Below are positions 60,320 to 64,000 of a DNA stretch of 64,000 bases, piece after piece. Positions within the stretch are counted from its first letter, which is position 1. Each line of letters begins with the position of its first letter. The translations under genes were made by a program, and so were the position numbers. Source of the DNA: Hyperoodon ampullatus (lineage: Eukaryota > Chordata > Mammalia > Artiodactyla > Ziphiidae); NCBI GenBank assembly GCA_949752795.1, contig OX457064.1, forward strand, positions 37,444,368 to 37,508,367, written 5' to 3'. Under the pieces are notes generated by a model. That model saw nothing but the letters and a program-made list of their open reading frames with translations, was not told the DNA's origin and did not search any database.

Positions 60320-61400
60320 GCAGAACCAAGTCAGTGGTGCCATCTGACCAGGTATTTGGTGGGGTACAGATCTGCCTCATTCAGGCCCTTAAACAAAGAG
60401 ACGTGCAGGCCCTAGAGCTTGGTTTGCCAACTTCCAGGCAAGGTGCTGAGTCACAGCTCCATCCACTGTGACGAGTGCCTTCCAGCTCCATCTGACCATA
60501 AGGGCTGGTAACAACTTTTGGAAGCTCCAGTGGCACTCCAGCTGAGAGGCAGGCAAGCAGAGCTGATCTCCCCCATGGCAAAGGCAGTAGTAGGCATGAA
60601 GGGTTCCTGTGTGCTAAGCACAGGCAGGGGGATTAATTCATACAAAGGTTCCATCCCAACTGGAGAAACCATTTGGGAAACTGAAAGTAGCCTGCAGTGT
60701 CCCCTCCCACACACACGGAGGCAAGGGGGCTGAGACATAGCCCCCCCCCTGCTGTGGAGTCAGTCTTCTGGCCCCATCTGACCAGAAGAGCTGGTGAAAA
60801 CACTTGAAAGCTGTGCAGTTCACTGGCACTCAAACCAAGAGGAAGGTGGACAGAAGTGATAGTTTGCACAGCAAAGCCAGTGGACCTGTTCCACTAGGGT
60901 ACTTGGGGTGAAGGTCATCTTGAGTTAAGACAACAAACAGCTTTACAGGTTTTAGAGCTGCTTCTTCCACTGCACCCTGGCAGGAAATCTAATTCACAGC
61001 CCCACTCATTGCTGAATACAGTCTTCAGCCTGTCCAAAAAAAAGCACATGGGAAACTTCCTAGCCCATTCAATAGCCTTACATACAGTGTAGCCCATTCA
61101 ATAGCCTTACATACAGTGGCACTTGAACAGAGAGCATCACCTGTGGCAGAGCAAAACTAGTGGTCTCACCTGAACAGGGAATTCAGTATATACTCAGGCA
61201 TGATACAGGCCCCAAAGCTGTACAGCCCCTGGACCCTGGCCTGCTGCCCTGCCAGGGCAGGAAAGCTAATTCATAGTCCCATCTCCTACTGAATATAGAA
61301 CCCAACCTCAAACATCTAGCAAGCCTGATGAGAACCCATGCCACCTTGGAGCCCATCCTACAGACTCACTTGGGTAGGAAACCAAGTCAGCAGTCCTATC
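60320..61400 (+). repeat. Repeated modules in the L1 5' region
   Basis: The blocks 'ccatctgacca' (60342, 60490, 60774), '…gctggtnannac…cactggcact…' (about 60500 and 60790) and 'ggcaggaaatctaattcaca' / 'ggcaggaaagctaattcata' / 'ggtaggaaaccaagtcagca' (60979, 61256, 61373) recur in order, with spacings of about 120-290 bases. This suggests an array of three or four diverged monomers, comparable to the monomeric promoters of rodent L1s. Confidence 0.55.
61061..61117. repeat. 29-base perfect tandem duplication
   Basis: A unit beginning TAGCCCATTCAATAGCC and ending ACATACAGTG is present twice, head to tail, with no differences. Recent compared with the L1 around it. Confidence 0.95.
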
Positions 61401-61646
61401 CAACTGTTCTTAGCCCCCATCCCCAACCTCAGAGCTGAAACAGTTGCCTTGCCCCAAAATAGACCATAATAGCGGGACCCACTTGCCCAAAGACACTACC
61501 AGCAGACACACCCAGAATCCAAACTGAGCTGACTGGTGAAAAACTGACTGCCAAAGCAAACTTGTTAAGTCTGGGGGATGAGCCCTATTACTCAAATGTG
61601 CAAATCCCAACATAAGGAATCAAGGATTATAAAAACTCAGGTAAAT

Positions 61647-62545
61647 ATGACACCACCAAAGGAAACTAAGACATCTCCAATAACTGAATCTAAAGAAATG
61701 GAGATCTATGAACTGTCAGACAATGAAATCAAAATCATTCTCTTAAGGAAGTTTTGTGAACTGTAGGAAAGCACAGATAGACAACTAAATGAAATTATGA
61801 AAATAATGCATGAACAAAATGAGCAGTTTGATTAAAACAACAAAACCCCCAGAAATCCTAGAGTTGAAAAATACAATCACTGAAGAATTCAATCATTTCA
61901 AAAGTAGACTTGACCATTTAGAAGAATCAGTGTCCTGAAAAATAGGACTGGAAATTACCCAGTCAGAAAAGCAAAAAGAAAAAAAATGAAAAAGAATGAA
62001 GAAAGCCTACGGGAATTTTGCAACACAATGAAAAGAAACAATATTCACATTATGGGAATTCCAGAAGAAGAGAAAGAGAAAGTGACAGAAAATATATTTA
62101 AACTAATAATGGCTGAAAATTCCTGAACCTGGGGAGAGAAATGGACATCCAGATCCATGAATTCCAAAGGATCCCAAATAGATCAAACCTGAATAGGGCT
62201 ATACCGAGACACATTATAACTAAATTTGTGAAAGTTTAAGACAAAGAATTTTTAAAGCAGCAGAGAAAAGAGAGAAGTTACATACAAGAAAACCCCTGTA
62301 AGACTATCATAAGATCTCTCAACAGTCTTTTCATGCCAGGAGGGAATGGAATGACATATTAAAAATACTGAAAGAAAATAACTCTCAACCAGGAATTCTA
62401 TACCCAGCAAAGGTGTCCTTCAGAAATGAATAAGGGATAAAGACTTTCTTGAACACACAAAAGCTGAGGGAGTACACTGCCACCAGACCTTGCTTATAAG
62501 AAATGCTTAAGGGAGTTCTTTGAGAAGAAGTAAAAGAATGCTAAT
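61647..62545 (+). pseudogene. L1 ORF1 (RNA-binding protein), decayed
   Basis: ORF1p normally trimerises by a coiled coil and binds L1 RNA. The ATG at 61647 opens MTPPKETKTSPITESKEMEI…, the expected N-terminus, but a stop occurs after 39 codons (61764-61766) and more follow in the coiled-coil part. The RRM region is readable as …NIHIMGIPEEEKEK… near 62040-62080, and the C-terminal domain as '…cctgtaagactatcataaga…' and '…ctttgcttataagaaatgct…'. Several short deletions exist compared with usual L1 length. Non-functional. Confidence 0.85.
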
Positions 62546-63040
62546 TAACATGATACAAAAAAAAAAAGGTAGGGTAAATTTTACTGGTAATGGTAAATAT
62601 AGAGTCATAGTTAAATTCTGCAATGTGGTAAAAATGGTGCATAACTCACAACTCTAGTTTAAAAGTTTAAAAAAGAATGTTACAAAAATAACCATAAACA
62701 ATAATCTGTCTTCAGACAATTAAAAAAATGTAAATTGTAAGAGAAATAACCTAAAATGTGAGGGAGAGAAGAAGTAAAATATATGAATTCTATTAAAGTT
62801 AAGTTGTTGTAAGTTTAAAATTAGTTGTTATAAGTTTAAGATGTTTAATGTAAGCCTCATGGTAACCACAAGGGAAAATACTGTAGTAACTACACAAAAG
62901 AACAGGATAAAAAATCTAAAGCACACTGATACCAAAAGACATCAAAACACAAAAAAAGACAGAAGGATAAGAAACAAGGAACAATAGATCTACAAAACAA
63001 CCAGAAAACAGTAGTCTTTACCCATCAATAATAAAACGGA
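62546..63040 (+). other. L1 inter-ORF spacer
   Basis: 'aagcctcatggtaaccacaa' near 62853 is the well-kept landmark of this spacer in old L1s. A-rich throughout. The left copy of the period-34 duplication ends it. Confidence 0.75.
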
Positions 63041-64000
63041 AACAGTAGTCTTTACCCATCAATAATTACTTTAAATGTAAACAGATTACATTCTTCAATC
63101 AAAAGACAGAGAGTGGCTGAATGGATAAAAACACAAGATCCAACAATATACTGCCTACAAGAGATTCAATTTAGCTTTGAAAGCACACATAGACTGAGTG
63201 TGAAGAGATGCAAAAAGACATTTCGATCAAATGGTAACCAAAAAAAACTCAGAGGCAGCTATACTCATATCAGGCAAAATAGACTTCAAACTACAAATGA
63301 TAAAAAGAGAAAAAGAAGGTCATTATATAATGATAAAGGAGTCAATACATCAAGAAGACAAACCGATTGTAAATATTTATTTGCCCAACATCTGAGCACC
63401 TAAAAATATAAAGCAAAAACTAACAGAGCTAAAAGGAGAAATAAACAACAAGACAATAATAGTTGGAGACTTTAATACTCCACTCTAAACAATGGAAAGA
63501 TCATTCAGACAGAGAATCAGTAAGCAAACAGTGGATTTGAACAGCATTATAGATCAAATGAACCTAACAGACACATGCAGCACAGTCTATCCAAGAAAAG
63601 CAGAATACACATACTTCTTAAGTGCACATGGAACATTTTCTAGGATAGATCATATGTTAGCCCACAAAACAAGTCTTAGCAAATTCAGGAAGACTGAAAT
63701 CACAACAAATATCTTCTCTGAGCACAACAGCATCAAACTAGAAATAATAAAAGGAGGATACCTGGAAAATTCATGAACACATGGAAATTAAACAACACTG
63801 CTGAAAAACCACTGGATCAAAGAAAAAATTGAAGAGTACACTAAAAAGTTTCTAAAGACACATGAAAATGGAAACACAACATATCAGAACTTATGGGATG
63901 CAGCAAAAGCACTTCTACAAGGGAAGGGCATAGCATTAAAGCCTACATTAAGAAGCAAGAAAGATCCCAAATAAATAACCTAACTACATGCCTTAAGGAA
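63041..64000 (+). pseudogene. L1 ORF2 endonuclease domain, decayed and cut by the window edge
   Basis: The APE-like endonuclease nicks target DNA for reverse transcription. Readable motifs in order: TLNVN (near 63070), QEIQFSF (catalytic E, 63155-63175), VGDFNT (63465), SRIDHML (63645) and SEHNSIKLEI (63718). The motif SDHN has become SEHN. Stops replace an arginine near 63390 (CGA to TGA, a CpG decay) and a serine near 63486 (TCA to TAA), and the frame shifts between 63300 and 63400. The translation after 63492 follows L1 ORF2 closely. Reverse transcriptase would lie beyond 64000. Confidence 0.88.

Larger units (their letters stand above)
59801..64000 (+). mobile_element. Old L1 (L1MA/MB-like), 5' part, runs off the window
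   Basis: A long 5' region (to about 61646) is followed by ORF1 (61647-62545), an inter-ORF spacer and the ORF2 endonuclease. 'aaccaagacggtgtcata' near the start is a worn version of the 'caagatggcg' YY1-type site that L1 5' ends carry. Internal duplications exist in the 5' region (61061-61117) and at the ORF2 start (63007-63066). Stops and shifts throughout mark it as dead. Its 3' end is outside the window. Confidence 0.88.

Overview
The window is nuclear DNA from a mammal, and the repeats point to a whale or dolphin. Eight copies of the tRNA-Glu-derived CHR SINE family (one long CHR-1-type copy and seven short CHR-2-type copies with a 'gcttccctggtgg' head) are scattered on both strands. This family belongs to cetaceans, hippos and ruminants, and the short type dominates in Cetacea. 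Cetartiodactyl-type L1 3' ends and a mariner with 'TTGGGTTGGCCAAAA' ends agree with this. MIR, L2, MER20 and an MLT1 LTR supply the older mammalian background.

No protein-coding gene can be identified with confidence. The window reads as A+T-rich intergenic or long-intron DNA. The only candidate host exon is at 2609-2866 (minus strand), where a plausible splice acceptor is followed by an open frame with one hydrophobic segment. I cannot name the protein, and a poly(A) signal inside the frame argues against it.

Layout: 1-10.3 kb is mostly unique-looking DNA with L2 and MIR pieces, one CHR-1 SINE (3.07-3.38 kb) and a hAT-type element (5.06-5.39 kb). From 10.33 to 12.6 kb lies an old L1 3' half carrying two later insertions, a CHR SINE and a younger L1 3' end, each with its own target-site duplication. 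From 12.6 to 24.6 kb there are old L1 pieces on the minus strand, a LINE 3' UTR at 22.2-23.3 kb, and sparse DNA. From 25 to 33.4 kb repeats are dense: (AC)n, two MER20 copies, MIRs, an MLT1 LTR, and L1 3' UTRs with nested insertions. At 35.1-35.9 kb two CHR SINEs face each other. At 37.8-39 kb there is an L1/HAL1-like ORF1 relic holding a displaced copy of a downstream segment. At 41.4 kb an almost pure poly(A) insertion is flanked by a clear duplication. At 52.1-53.6 kb there is a complete but dead mariner, split by a CHR SINE. From about 59.8 kb to the end runs an old L1 on the plus strand with a repeated 5' region, a decayed ORF1 and a decayed ORF2 endonuclease, which continues past the window.

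I found no RNA gene, CRISPR array, operon or new defence or metabolic system. The notable content is the record of retrotransposition and DNA transposition: nested elements, unusual tail-only insertions and short templated duplications. Repeat names come from reading by eye against remembered family features; subfamily names and exact borders are approximate.
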